NCBI GenBank assembly: GCA_905221455.1 | Contig: CAJNDF010000001.1 | Location: 186,001-250,000, forward strand | Reading direction: 5' to 3' | Origin: a bacterium | GTDB taxonomy: Bacteria; Bacillota; Bacilli; Lactobacillales; Streptococcaceae | Length of the DNA stretch: 64,000 nt | Part shown: positions 48,256 through 57,245 of the stretch, one piece after another | Position numbering within the stretch: the first letter of the stretch is position 1 | How the letters are laid out: each line of letters starts with the position of its first letter | Notes under the pieces: model-generated | What the model was told of the DNA's origin: nothing | Databases searched by the model: none | What the model saw: only the letters and a program-made list of their open reading frames with translations | Program-made: the position numbers and the translations under genes

Positions 48256-48482
48256 AAACACAATATCCTATGATTCCCTTTCCTCTCATTGTAAAGGCAA
48301 CAGATGGCGATACCGAAGCGATTAACCAGATTCTACATCATTACAGAGGGTACATAACGAAGCGTTCCCTACGACTTATGAAAGATGAATATGGCAATCA
48401 AAGTATGGTCGTTGATGAAGTCTTACGTGGAAGAATGGAAACCAGACTGATTACAAAGATTTTGTCATTTGAAATTAAGTAA
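48252..48482 (+). CDS. Tn916 Orf8, transfer regulator
   Basis: 76 aa, helix-turn-helix-like regulator that works with Orf7. Starts inside the orf7 stop (ATGA overlap). Recognisable stretch: PFPLIVKATDGDTEAINQIL. Complete. Confidence 0.9.
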   Translation: MKTQYPMIPFPLIVKATDGDTEAINQILHHYRGYITKRSLRLMKDEYGNQSMVVDEVLRGRMETRLITKILSFEIK

Positions 48483-48942
48483 TATCCTCTCTCCTTTCGT
48501 GGAAGCGTGCTAAACCATTCCACGCTTCCCGAACAGGGAGGTTTGTTATTCCACCAAAGCATATTGAGCTTTCAATGTGTTTTGATAGGCTAACGAGCCA
48601 TTGTTCTTTGAAAACTGAATAAAAGTAATCGAATACGTTTCGATAAGAAAAGAGCCAACGGAACTAACCGCCATGACCTATCTTATAAAGATAGCGAGCG
48701 ATTCATGTTAGTGATCCGAGAAGCAATCTTTAGCAGGATTGCCTGCAACGACATTCTTATCGTGATAATGATACTCCCATACAGTCAATAGTCCGAGCGT
48801 GATAAAACCGTCGCAGGCAATGAGTATGGCTACATGAGAACCATGCAGGGGTGGAACTCCCGTGAGCTTTGCTAAAGCTGTTCGATTGCTGGTAAAACAA
48901 CTTTTATGAAATCCAAATAAGTGATTTGGAAAGGAGGATTTT
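48483..48942. other. Tn916 intergenic region upstream of xis
   Basis: 460 bp with no convincing plus-strand gene. A minus-strand frame of 83 codons (48708-48959, starting [10 protein letters not shown]) may be what has been called orf5, but it overlaps the xis start and has no good ribosome binding site. GGAAGCGTG/CACGCTTCC (48500-48528) is a hairpin after orf8 and likely a partial terminator. Confidence 0.5.
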
Positions 48943-49146
48943 ATGAAGCAGACTGACATTCCTATTTGGGAACGTTATACCCTAACCATTGAAGAAGCGT
49001 CAAAATATTTTCGTATTGGCGAAAACAAGCTACGACGCTTGGCAGAGGAAAATAAAAATGCAAATTGGCTGATTATGAATGGCAATCGTATTCAGATTAA
49101 ACGAAAACAATTTGAAAAAATTATAGATACATTGGACGCAATCTAG
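48943..49146 (+). CDS. xis: Tn916 excisionase Xis
   Basis: 67-aa winged-helix DNA-binding protein that directs Int to excise the element. Sequence [20 protein letters not shown] is the recognition-helix part. AAAGGAGG upstream. It is 81 bp before int, as in Tn916. Complete. Confidence 0.96.
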
Positions 49147-49227
49147 CGTCGCCAAAGGGTCTTGTATATGATAAAATAGTATTAAGTCGTATCAAGGCTC
49201 TTTCCATAAAGGAAAGGAGCAAATGCC

Positions 49228-50445
49228 ATGTCAGAAAAAAGACGTGACAATAAAGGTCGAATCTTAAAGACTGGAGAGAGCCAACGAAAAGACGGAAGAT
49301 ACTTATACAAATATATAGATTCATTTGGAGAACCGCAATTTGTTTACTCGTGGAAACTTGTGGCTACAGACCGAGTACCAGCAGGAAAGCGTGATTGTAT
49401 CTCACTTAGAGAGAAAATCGCAGAGTTACAGAAAGACATTCATGATGGTATTGATGTTGTAGGAAAGAAAATGACACTCTGCCAGCTTTACGCAAAACAG
49501 AACGCTCAAAGACCAAAGGTTAGAAAAAACACTGAAACTGGACGCAAATATCTTATGGATATTTTGAAGAAAGACAAGTTAGGTGTAAGAAGTATTGACA
49601 GTATTAAGCCATCAGACGCTAAAGAATGGGCTATTAGAATGAGTGAAAATGGTTATGCTTATCAAACCATCAATAACTACAAACGTTCTTTAAAGGCTTC
49701 ATTCTATATTGCTATACAAGATGATTGTGTTCGGAAGAATCCATTTGACTTTCAACTGAAAGCAGTTCTTGATGATGATACTGTCCCTAAGACCGTACTA
49801 ACAGAAGAACAGGAAGAAAAACTGTTAGCCTTTGCAAAAGCTGATAAAACCTACAGCAAAAATTATGATGAAATTCTGATACTCTTAAAAACAGGTCTTC
49901 GTATTTCAGAGTTTGGTGGTTTGACACTTCCAGATTTAGATTTTGAGAATCGTCTTGTCAATATAGACCATCAGCTATTGAGAGATACTGAAATTGGGTA
50001 CTACATTGAAACACCAAAGACCAAAAGTGGCGAACGTCAAGTTCCTATGGTTGAAGAAGCCTATCAAGCATTTAAGCGAGTGTTAGCGAATCGAAAGAAT
50101 GATAAGCGTGTTGAGATTGATGGATATAGTGATTTCCTCTTTCTTAATAGAAAGAACTATCCAAAAGTGGCAAGTGATTACAACGGCATGATGAAAGGTC
50201 TTGTTAAGAAATACAATAAGTATAACGAGGATAAATTGCCACACATCACTCCACATAGTTTGCGACATACATTCTGTACCAACTATGCAAATGCAGGAAT
50301 GAATCCAAAGGCATTACAGTACATTATGGGACATGCTAATATAGCCATGACGCTGAACTATTACGCACATGCAACATTCGATTCTGCAATGGCAGAAATG
50401 AAACGCTTGAATAAAGAGAAGCAACAGGAGCGTCTTGTTGCTTAG
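49228..50445 (+). CDS. int: Tn916 integrase Int, tyrosine recombinase
   Basis: 405 aa. The N-terminal arm-binding domain (MSEKRRDNKGRILKTGESQR) and core-binding domain precede the catalytic part with Arg in TGLRISEFGG, His-x-x-Arg in PHSLRHTFCT, His in MGHANI and the nucleophile Tyr in TLNYYAHAT. AAAGGAAAGG upstream. It lies next to the right end of the element, transcribed toward the PadR operon. Complete and normally active by sequence. Confidence 0.97.
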   Translation: MSEKRRDNKGRILKTGESQRKDGRYLYKYIDSFGEPQFVYSWKLVATDRVPAGKRDCISLREKIAELQKDIHDGIDVVGKKMTLCQLYAKQNAQRPKVRKNTETGRKYLMDILKKDKLGVRSIDSIKPSDAKEWAIRMSENGYAYQTINNYKRSLKASFYIAIQDDCVRKNPFDFQLKAVLDDDTVPKTVLTEEQEEKLLAFAKADKTYSKNYDEILILLKTGLRISEFGGLTLPDLDFENRLVNIDHQLLRDTEIGYYIETPKTKSGERQVPMVEEAYQAFKRVLANRKNDKRVEIDGYSDFLFLNRKNYPKVASDYNGMMKGLVKKYNKYNEDKLPHITPHSLRHTFCTNYANAGMNPKALQYIMGHANIAMTLNYYAHATFDSAMAEMKRLNKEKQQERLVA

Positions 50446-50620
50446 TAGTACAAATGAATTTACTACTTATTTACCACTTCTGACAGCTAAGACATGAGGA
50501 AATATGCAAAGAAACGTGAAGTATCTTCCTACAGTAAAAATACTCGAAAGCACATAGAATAAGGCTTTACGAGCATTTAAGAAAATATAAAAAGATAATT
50601 AGAAATTTATACTTTGTTTA

Positions 50621-50712
50621 TATATAAAAATTTTACACATTTTTCTTGACAGGGCTTTCTTTTAGATGTACAATGTATGTGTAGAAAAATTATATATAAA
50701 AATCTTACACAT
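50621..50712 (+). promoter_or_regulatory. PadR-operon promoter between 20-bp direct repeats, next to ICE right end
   Basis: TTGACA (50646-50651), 17-bp spacer, TACAAT (50669-50674). TATATAAAAATTTTACACAT (50621-50640) and the same 20-mer with one change (50693-50712) flank it with a 72-bp period, and ATGTGTA at about 50676-50682 adds an inverted half. These are likely PadR operators. The ICE ends at the first repeat. Confidence 0.7.
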
Positions 50713-50730
50713 TAGAAAAGGAGGTTCCCC

Positions 50731-51057
50731 ATGTACTTTCCAACATCCTCTGCCTTGATTGAATTTCTCATCTTGGCCGTACTGGAGCAGGATGATTCTT
50801 ATGGTTATGAGATTAGCCAAACCATTAAGCTGATCGCTAATATCAAAGAATCTACACTCTATCCTATCCTAAAAAAATTGGAAGGCAATAGCTTTCTGAC
50901 AACCTATTCTAGAGAGTTCCAAGGTCGCATGCGCAAATACTACTCCTTGACAAATGGTGGTATAGAACAGCTCGTGACCCTAAAAGATGAATGGGCACTC
51001 TATACAGACACCATCAATGGCATCATAGAAGGGAGTATCCGCCATGACAAGAACTGA
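50731..51057 (+). CDS. PadR-family transcriptional repressor
   Basis: 108-aa winged-helix regulator. The PadR signature is visible: LIEFLILAVLEQDDSYGYEISQ, then STLYPILKKLE in the recognition region and YYSLTNGG in the wing. It is the first gene of an operon with three membrane or wall-facing proteins and probably represses it, by binding the ATGTGTA-type repeats at its promoter; related operons answer to envelope or drug stress. AAAAGGAGG upstream. Overlaps the next gene by 14 bp. Confidence 0.93.
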   Translation: MYFPTSSALIEFLILAVLEQDDSYGYEISQTIKLIANIKESTLYPILKKLEGNSFLTTYSREFQGRMRKYYSLTNGGIEQLVTLKDEWALYTDTINGIIEGSIRHDKN

Positions 51058-51637
51058 ATACCTGACTCAGCTAGAACTTTATCTCAAAAAACTACCTCAG
51101 GCTGACCAAATTGAAGCCATGGACTATTTCAGGGAACTCTTTGACGATGCTGGAGTCGAGGGAGAAAAAGAACTCATCGCTAGCTTGGGAACTCCTAAGG
51201 AAGCAGCCCACGAAGTCCTCTCCAATCTCCTCGATAAAAAAATCAATGAGGCACCCGCTCAAAAGAATAACCGACAAATTTTGCATATCGCCTTGTTAGC
51301 CCTACTTGCAGCACCCATCGGTATTCCTTTAGGAATCGCCATTCTCTTGGCTCTTTTCGCAATCCTTGTGGCCGCTTCGAGCGTCATCTTGGCTTTCTTT
51401 GTAGTTTCCATACTTGGTATCATCGGCGGATTCCTATTTTTAGTTGAAAGTTTCACTGTCCTAGCCCAAGCTAAATCAGCCTTTATCTTGATTTTTGGTG
51501 CTGGTTTACTAGCCATCGGTGCTTCTTCACTAGTCTTACTAGGTATCTCCTATGTAGCTCGTTTCTTCGGTCTACTCATTGTTCGCTTGGTGCAATTTGT
51601 TCTTAAAAAAGGAAAGAGAGGTGACCAGCATGCGTAA
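51044..51637 (+). CDS. DUF1700-family membrane protein
   Basis: 197 aa. Residues 1-80 are a soluble helical part (TRTEYLTQLELYLKKLPQADQIEAMDYF) typical of DUF1700, followed by about four membrane segments (ALLALLAAPIGIPLGIA and FGAGLLAIGASSLVLLGIS). It is usually found between padR and a DUF4097 gene, as here. Function unknown; an envelope-stress role is inferred from this recurrent trio. Overlaps both neighbours. Confidence 0.88.
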   Translation: MTRTEYLTQLELYLKKLPQADQIEAMDYFRELFDDAGVEGEKELIASLGTPKEAAHEVLSNLLDKKINEAPAQKNNRQILHIALLALLAAPIGIPLGIAILLALFAILVAASSVILAFFVVSILGIIGGFLFLVESFTVLAQAKSAFILIFGAGLLAIGASSLVLLGISYVARFFGLLIVRLVQFVLKKGKRGDQHA

Positions 51638-52541
51638 ATTGACAAAAGGATTTCTCATTTTTGGTGTGGTGACTACCATTATCGGCTTTACCCTGCTCTT
51701 TGTAGGGATCCAATCTGACGGGATTAAGAGTCTGCTTGCCATGTCCAAGGAACCTGTCTATGATAGTCGGATGGAAGAGCTGACCTTTGGCAAGGAAGTT
51801 GAAAACCTAGAGATCACTCTCCATCAACACGCGCTGACCATCACAGACTCTTTCGATGATCAAATCCACATTTCTTACCATCCATCTCTTTCTGCTCACC
51901 ATGATCTTATTACAAATCAGAATGACAAGACTCTAAACCTCACCGATAAGAAACTGTCTGAAACTCCGTTTCTCTCTTCTGGAATTGGCGGGATTCTCCA
52001 TATCGCAAGTAGCTACTCTCGTCGTTTTGAAGAAGTTATTCTCCAAGTTCCAAAAGGAAGAAGTCTAAAAGGGATCAACGTGTCAGCCAATCGTGGACAA
52101 ACCACCATCATAAATGCTAGCCTTGAAAATGCAACTCTCAATACAAATGGTTATCTCCTCCGAATTGAAGGAAGTCGTATCAAAAACAGCAAATTCAAAA
52201 CACCAAATATCATTAATATACTTGATACAGACCTTACAGATAGTCAGCTAGAGTCAACAAAAAATCACTTCTACGTTGACAATATTAAAGTATATGGTAA
52301 GGTAGAACTAACTTCTAAAAATGAACTTAGCATCACACTAACTCAAAAAGAAAGCCAAGAAATTAACTTAGACCTCTCGAGTCACCATGGTTTTATTTAT
52401 CAATTATTAAGAGATAAGAGTCAACAGAAACCCAACGAATTAAGCAACCCTTACAAAACTGAAAAGACCGATGTAAAAGGTCAACTCATAGCTAAGGCTG
52501 ATGATTATATTAGTCTTGAGACTACAGCCAACAGACCTTAA
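51630..52541 (+). CDS. DUF4097-family beta-repeat protein, membrane anchored
   Basis: 303 aa from the ATG at 51630 (MRKLTKGFLIFG), eight bases inside the DUF1700 gene, with GAGAGGTG upstream. One N-terminal membrane helix (residues 6-28) and an extracellular right-handed beta-repeat domain (VSANRGQTTIINASLENATLNTNG). Third member of the padR-DUF1700-DUF4097 set. Function unknown. Confidence 0.87.
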   Translation: MRKLTKGFLIFGVVTTIIGFTLLFVGIQSDGIKSLLAMSKEPVYDSRMEELTFGKEVENLEITLHQHALTITDSFDDQIHISYHPSLSAHHDLITNQNDKTLNLTDKKLSETPFLSSGIGGILHIASSYSRRFEEVILQVPKGRSLKGINVSANRGQTTIINASLENATLNTNGYLLRIEGSRIKNSKFKTPNIINILDTDLTDSQLESTKNHFYVDNIKVYGKVELTSKNELSITLTQKESQEINLDLSSHHGFIYQLLRDKSQQKPNELSNPYKTEKTDVKGQLIAKADDYISLETTANRP

Positions 52542-52598
52542 CAAACCTATTTGTATCGACCACAATAACGCATATCTAACTAAAAAGGAGGTTCTACC

Positions 52599-53663
52599 AT
52601 GAAACAAGAATGGTTTGAAAGTAATGATTTTGTAAAAACAACAAGCAAGAACAAGCCTGATGAACAACACAAAGATGTTAGAGACAAGGCTGAAGAAACG
52701 ATAGTCGATCTCGATACACCAATTGAAAAAAATACTCAAGTAGAGGAGGAAGTCTCTCAAGCTAAAGTCGAACTTGAAAACCAGCAAGAAGAGACAATTG
52801 AAACGCCTGAAGACAGTGAATCGAGAACAGAAATAGAAGAAAAGAAAGCATTAGATTCTACTGAAGAAGAGCAAGACCTTTCTAAAGAAACAGAAAAAGT
52901 CACTATAGCTGAAGAGAGTCAAGAAGCACTTCCTCAGCAAAAACCAACCACGAAAGAGCCCCTTCTTATCAGTCAATCCTTAGAAAGTCCCTATATCCCC
53001 GACCAAGCTCCAAAATCTACGGATAAATGGAAAGAGCAAGTGCTTGATTTTTGGTCTTGGCTAGTGGAGGCTCTCAAATCTCCTACAAGCAAGCTTGAAA
53101 CAAGTAGCACACACAGCTACACAGCCTTTCTCTTGCTCATTCTGTTTTCTGCATCTTCCTTTTTCTTTAGTATCTACCACATCAAACATGCTTACTATGG
53201 ACATATAGCAACTATGCATAATCACTTCCCTGAACAATTTGCTTCATTGAATCTCTTTTCGGTTATCTCTATCCTAGTAGCAACCACACTCTTCTTCTTT
53301 TCATTCCTCTTGGGTAGTTTCGTCGTGAGACGATTTATCTACCAAGAAAAGGACTGGACGCTAGAAAAGGTTCTCCAACAATATAGTCAACTCTTGGCAA
53401 TTCCAATCTTCCTCACTGCTATTGCTAGTTTCTTTGCCTTCTTTGACAGCCTGCGATTTACGGCCCTCTTGTGTGTGATTAGCATTGGAATCATTCTGCT
53501 TGCCAGTCTCCATATCATTACAAGACCAAGTCAAGCAAGTGAAACCGACTCCTTCTATCAATTATTCTTGTCTGTCCTTGTGAACGGAGTCATTATCCTC
53601 CTCTTCTTTGTAGCTGAAGTGGCACTGATTGGGGATTATCTTCGTATCTTGGCCTTTCTTTAA
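52599..53663 (+). CDS. membrane protein with long acidic N-terminal region
   Basis: 354 aa. Residues 1-140 are polar and Glu/Gln-rich (for example EEVSQAKVELENQQEETIE) and probably disordered or coiled. From about residue 170 there are five or six membrane helices (SYTAFLLLILFSASSFFFS, LFSVISILVATTLFFFSFLL, and others). AAAGGAGG upstream. It is the last gene of the PadR operon, ending in a terminator. No family recognised with confidence. Confidence 0.8.
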   Translation: MKQEWFESNDFVKTTSKNKPDEQHKDVRDKAEETIVDLDTPIEKNTQVEEEVSQAKVELENQQEETIETPEDSESRTEIEEKKALDSTEEEQDLSKETEKVTIAEESQEALPQQKPTTKEPLLISQSLESPYIPDQAPKSTDKWKEQVLDFWSWLVEALKSPTSKLETSSTHSYTAFLLLILFSASSFFFSIYHIKHAYYGHIATMHNHFPEQFASLNLFSVISILVATTLFFFSFLLGSFVVRRFIYQEKDWTLEKVLQQYSQLLAIPIFLTAIASFFAFFDSLRFTALLCVISIGIILLASLHIITRPSQASETDSFYQLFLSVLVNGVIILLFFVAEVALIGDYLRILAFL

Positions 53664-53667
53664 ACTT

Positions 53668-53696
53668 TAATCCTGTCTTTCACGGCAGGATTTTTT
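53668..53696 (+). terminator. terminator of the PadR operon
   Basis: AATCCTGTC/GGCAGGATT hairpin with TTTTTT. A second hairpin at about 53703-53727 (AGCAGGTCA/TGACTTGCT then TTTTTT on the minus strand) serves the converging gene. Confidence 0.85.
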
Positions 53697-53732
53697 ATGC
53701 CAAAAAAGCAAGTCACTTGACCTGCTTCTGCT

Positions 53733-54593
53733 TTACTTTTCTTGTGCTAATGCTTTAAAATCTTGTCCTAGGATGGGTTGTACTTCTAATTGATTAGCGT
53801 CTAGTTGGTGGTAAGATGCTGATGGTAGTGACTCTAGGAATTTTGCATAGTCCAAGCGGGCAATGGCTTCATAGTCTTCTGGTTTAGAGCCATCTCCTGT
53901 GATTTGAACCAAGTCAATTTCCCACTGGACTTCCTTATCTACCAATTGCTCAATATAGGCTGCAGGGACAAATGGCTCTCTCGGTAAAACAGTCTTGACT
54001 CCTTGCGCCAGATGGTAGACGCCATGCACTTGCCCTTCTCCATCCTGATAGAAGGAAACTCTTGCAAAGTAGGCGTCTGTCTCTTGAACCGCACGTACAC
54101 GCGCTTCAAACTGAGGCAAGCCATCTGCCCCTAAAAAGCTTTTCAAATCCTCATGACTAAAGAAAACAGGATTAAAAATTCCTTGGCAAATCATAAAGCG
54201 TGCTGCACTATCAGCCAGATGGGCTTGAATACCTGCTTGGAAATAAGCTTCAAAGTCAAAACCATCGAGCCCTTCAATCTCAGTTCCTGTGTAAGCAAGC
54301 AGGGCATCTAAAAATGCTTTGATAATCTCCCAGTCTGTCTTCGTTAATAGATCAGGAAGCTCGACACGATAAGCCTTTTGACCATCAGCATAACTGACTT
54401 TAAAGAGAAATTGCGACTGCCCCACTATCGCACACTCGATATACTCAAGACGGTTAAGAGGCTGACGGAGATAGACTGCATCATAACTATGCGACTCCAA
54501 ACCATCTAGCAAGGCCAAGATGGACTTGGCAGTCAAAATTTCCTGTTCTCCTAAAATGCTCTGTTTATTTGGAATAAAAAATGTTTTCGTCAT
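53733..54593 (-). CDS. DUF4299-type protein, unknown function
   Basis: 286-aa soluble protein with no signal or membrane helix. I believe it belongs to the streptococcal DUF4299 family, from general resemblance (MTKTFFIPNKQSILGEQEIL start, and a pattern of acidic alpha/beta segments), but this is a memory-based call. It stands alone, convergent with the PadR operon, with a terminator between them. AAAGGAGTCC upstream. No function is proposed. Confidence 0.75.
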   Translation of the reverse strand: MTKTFFIPNKQSILGEQEILTAKSILALLDGLESHSYDAVYLRQPLNRLEYIECAIVGQSQFLFKVSYADGQKAYRVELPDLLTKTDWEIIKAFLDALLAYTGTEIEGLDGFDFEAYFQAGIQAHLADSAARFMICQGIFNPVFFSHEDLKSFLGADGLPQFEARVRAVQETDAYFARVSFYQDGEGQVHGVYHLAQGVKTVLPREPFVPAAYIEQLVDKEVQWEIDLVQITGDGSKPEDYEAIARLDYAKFLESLPSASYHQLDANQLEVQPILGQDFKALAQEK

Positions 54594-54663
54594 AACTGGA
54601 CTCCTTTGAAATCGTTTACATATAGTATACCCTATTTTCCTGAAAGATACAGAAACAAACTTT

Positions 54664-54769
54664 ATACTCTTCGAAAATCAAATTCAAACCGCGTCAGCTT
54701 CACCTTGCCGTACTCAAGTACAGCCTGCGGCTAGCTTCCTAGTTTGCTCTTTGATTTTCATTGAGTATT
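54664..54769 (+). repeat. BOX element without boxB (A-C)
   Basis: ATACTCTTCGAAAATC, CCGCGTCAGCTTCACC and CTTGCCGTACTC of boxA are joined to CAGCCTGCGGCTAGCTTCC and TTTGATTTTCATTGAGTATT of boxC. No boxB unit. Opposite orientation to the other BOX copies in the window. Confidence 0.92.
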
Positions 54770-54792
54770 AGATTTTTTAGTAAAAAGCATAG

Positions 54793-54816
54793 AAAAACAG
54801 CCCCTAAGGACTGTTT
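54793..54816 (-). terminator. terminator after trhO
   Basis: AAACAGTCC/GGGGCTGTTT hairpin with TTTTTC on the minus strand. Confidence 0.8.
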
Positions 54817-54820
54817 GATC

Positions 54821-55807
54821 TTATACAGTAGCTGCTTGATCCAAGCTTTCACCGATAGCGGCTAGGTGCTCAACAACTTCAGCTTGTGTTAATTCATTTT
54901 CTGAAACATAGCGGTTACGTGGGTGAACACGGCACTCGTGCGAGCATCCACGAAGGTACTTGTCTTCATTTTCTTCTGATGTCAAGATACGACGGTTACA
55001 GAATGGATTTCCACAGTTGACATAACGTTCACATGGTGTTCCATCAAACCAGTCTTTCCCTACGATGGTTGGGTTGACATGGTTGACATCTACGGCGATA
55101 CGCTCGTCAAAGACGTACATTTTCCCATCCCAAAGCTCACCTTGGACTTCTGGGTCTTTACCGTAAGTTGCGATTCCTCCGTGCAATTGACCGACATCTT
55201 TGTAACCTTCACGAACCATCCAGCCTGAGAATTTCTCACAGCGAACTCCACCTGTACAGTAAACTACGACACGCTTGTCCATGAATTTTTCTTTGTTATC
55301 ACGAACCCATTGTGGTAATTCACGGAAGTTGCGGATGTCTGGGCGGATAGCCCCACGGAAATGTCCTAGGTCGTACTCGTAATCGTTACGTGTGTCAAGG
55401 ACAACGGTATCTTCGTCAAGAAGGGCTTCTTTGAACTCTTTTGGAGACAAGTAAGCACCTGTTGTTTCAAGTGGGTTGATGTCGTTGTCAAAGTCGTTGT
55501 CTTCCAAACCAAGGTGGACAATCTCTTTCTTGTAGCGAACAAACATCTTCTTGAAGGCTTGTTCATTTTCTTCATCAATCTTGAACCAGAGGTCTTCCAT
55601 GCCTGGGAGGCTGTGAACGTAGTCCATGTATTTTTGAGTTGTTTCATAGTCACCTGAAACTGTTCCATTAATTCCCTCGTCAGCGACTAGGATACGGCCT
55701 TTCAGGCCGATTGATTTACAGAAAGCCAAGTGGTCTGCAGCAAATTGCTCTGCATTTTCAATTGGAGTATAGAGGTAGTAAAGTAAGACACGAATATCTT
55801 TTGCCAT
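54821..55807 (-). CDS. trhO: tRNA uridine(34) hydroxylase TrhO (rhodanese family)
   Basis: 328 aa from the ATG at 55807 ([13 protein letters not shown]). Makes 5-hydroxyuridine at wobble U34 using oxygen. An N-terminal domain (residues 1-100) is followed by a rhodanese domain with the active-site loop [15 protein letters not shown] (Cys near 187) and a Cys-rich C-terminal part ([30 protein letters not shown]). Normal length. In this window three enzymes (MnmG, MnmA, TrhO) act on wobble uridines. Confidence 0.94.
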   Translation of the reverse strand: MAKDIRVLLYYLYTPIENAEQFAADHLAFCKSIGLKGRILVADEGINGTVSGDYETTQKYMDYVHSLPGMEDLWFKIDEENEQAFKKMFVRYKKEIVHLGLEDNDFDNDINPLETTGAYLSPKEFKEALLDEDTVVLDTRNDYEYDLGHFRGAIRPDIRNFRELPQWVRDNKEKFMDKRVVVYCTGGVRCEKFSGWMVREGYKDVGQLHGGIATYGKDPEVQGELWDGKMYVFDERIAVDVNHVNPTIVGKDWFDGTPCERYVNCGNPFCNRRILTSEENEDKYLRGCSHECRVHPRNRYVSENELTQAEVVEHLAAIGESLDQAATV

Positions 55808-55938
55808 AAGATTTGTTCTCTTTTCTATTCTTAAATTTTCAGAATTTTTCATCTAACTATACTAGTATACCTGCTTGAGAAAACGAATGCAATTTATTTG
55901 ACTGGAAATTGTAGAAAGGGATTTATCCCTGCATTTCG

Positions 55939-56241
55939 TCAGTAGCCATAGCGAATAGCAGATAATTCTCTCAATTTTTTAATCTGCCCAGCTTGACTTT
56001 CTGACAAACTCAGCTCGTTATCAATCAACACACGTGAGATGTCAACATTCATTTGACTCATAATAAACGGAGTAGAGGTCCCATCGTCCTTTAATCGTCT
56101 TTTATAACTCACTAACTGATTTTTCAAGGGAGCAAGTTGAGACGTATCCTTTATATCTTCCAATAGATGATTTATGATTGTCATGGATTCACAACGTCTT
56201 TCGCTGCCTCCAGCAAACCATTTTAATGGTGTCATTCTCAT
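55939..56241 (-). CDS. bacteriocin immunity protein (EntA-immunity-like), orphan
   Basis: 100 aa; may start at ATG 56241 or at ATG 56235 (MTPLKWFAGGSERR), both behind AGGAGG. It resembles small helical-bundle immunity proteins of class IIa/Blp bacteriocins, with conserved pieces KWFAGGSERR, TPFIMSQMNVDISRVL and LSESQAGQIKKLRELS. It binds and blocks bacteriocin action on the producing cell by family. No bacteriocin gene is beside it. Its role may be cross-protection. The family call is moderate. Confidence 0.7.
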   Translation of the reverse strand: MRMTPLKWFAGGSERRCESMTIINHLLEDIKDTSQLAPLKNQLVSYKRRLKDDGTSTPFIMSQMNVDISRVLIDNELSLSESQAGQIKKLRELSAIRYGY

Positions 56242-56497
56242 TTTCCTCCTGAAATATTTGAAAAACTATAATTCCTAACTCACCTGCCAGTATTTTACCC
56301 AAACACCCTATGTAAAAAAGTCAGCAGAAATGGTAAGGTCGCTACAATATTATTGATAGCATAAGACGCTCAGCAGGATTGAAGTTTGAAAAAATAAAAC
56401 TTAATCTTAACTACCGATTTAGCAACTAATATAGCAAATCACAATAAACCATCTCATTAAAATACTAGGCCTATCTAGACTAAACTTAAATTTTTGT
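56242..56497. other. intergenic, no gene seen
   Basis: AT-rich; contains the presumed promoter of the immunity gene near 56290-56320 and no coding signal. Confidence 0.4.
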
Positions 56498-56785
56498 TTA
56501 GAGGCTGAACAAAAACTCAATTTCAGGAGAAAACGAAGTAAATCTTCCCACAATAAAACTGACATGATAAAAATCTTCATCGCTCCAAACAACACTATCC
56601 ATGCCAAAACCATGAGTATGATCATCTGTAACATCAAAACTCCCTAAAATCACACCTGCTAATTCTGCTAACGTTTCTTTTCTAGAATGTGTATATGCCG
56701 ATAGCAACCTTTCCCAAATTTGACGAAAACAATCCAAGAACGCACAAATAATAGCTTTTCAGTCTCTATTTTCTGTTTTATTCAT
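56498..56785 (-). pseudogene. small ORF broken by an in-frame stop
   Basis: From the ATG at 56785 the frame reads MNKTENRD, then TGA (56759-56761), and then stays open for 86 more codons (KAIICAFLDCFRQIWERLL... to EIEFLFSL). The downstream part has protein-like composition (DDHTHGFGMDSVVWSDEDFYH) and no nearby start with a good ribosome binding site. The simplest view is a gene inactivated by one nonsense change. Function unknown. An alternative is that translation restarts at ATG 56737 (79 aa). Confidence 0.5.
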
Positions 56786-56902
56786 TTTAAATGTACCATA
56801 ATCCCTCCAATAGTCAAGCAACATAATTTCTTTTAATCTATCATCACTCTTAAGTTTGTTGAACTAAGTCACCTATAACTCGAAAAAGGTATAGAAATAG
56901 AA

Positions 56903-56918
56903 TGTTTCACGAGAAACA
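56903..56918. promoter_or_regulatory. parS-like site
   Basis: TGTTTCACGAGAAACA matches the ParB/Spo0J-binding parS consensus TGTTTCACGTGAAACA in 15 of 16 positions. It lies in a non-coding stretch about 80 bp from a cluster of DnaA boxes. Confidence 0.65.
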
Positions 56919-56998
56919 CTCTATATCATCTATTATAACAACGAGAGTATTAGGTATCTATCTGCTTATCATTAGTAGCCCTACACTATGTCCCAAGA

Positions 56999-57176
56999 TT
57001 ATCCACAAGTTGTGAATAACTATCCCAGACTATGCTTAACTCTTTAGTTAAAGGAATTAAAACTACTTTATAATCCTAAAAAGTTACTAGATTGGTCATA
57101 CCAATAAGAATTATCACTGAAATAATCAGAAGTTATCCACACTTATCCACAACCTGTTAGTAACTTTTGTGAATAG
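56999..57176. other. cluster of DnaA boxes
   Basis: Three perfect TTATCCACA boxes at 56999-57007, 57133-57141 and 57143-57151, and two near matches in opposite orientation at 57011-57019 (TGTGAATAA) and 57168-57176 (TGTGAATAG). They lie in an AT-rich gene-free stretch (56786-57245). No dnaA gene is present, so this may be an accessory DnaA-binding locus. Confidence 0.7.
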
Positions 57177-57212
57177 TCTTACTTAAGCTAGGACTTATCT
57201 CTCACGATTACT

Positions 57213-57240
57213 AAAAAAGAGCCTGTTGCCAAGCTCTTTA
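57213..57240 (-). terminator. terminator after the SPFH gene
   Basis: AAAGAGCTTGG/ CAGGCTCTTTTTT hairpin just after the stop at 57246. Confidence 0.8.
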
Positions 57241-57245
57241 GTCTA

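Noticed and set aside
48708-48959. 83-codon minus-strand frame upstream of xis (possible Tn916 orf5)
   Set aside because: It overlaps the xis start, has no good ribosome binding site, and is known only as an annotated frame in Tn916; not listed as a gene.
56419-56637. 72-codon hydrophobic minus-strand frame
   Set aside because: It is a shifted frame over the broken ORF at 56498-56785, with no ribosome binding site; hydrophobicity arises from the AT-rich sequence.
56999-57176. Interpretation of the DnaA-box cluster as the chromosomal oriC
   Set aside because: No dnaA, dnaN or parB gene is present in the window, so it is reported only as an accessory cluster.
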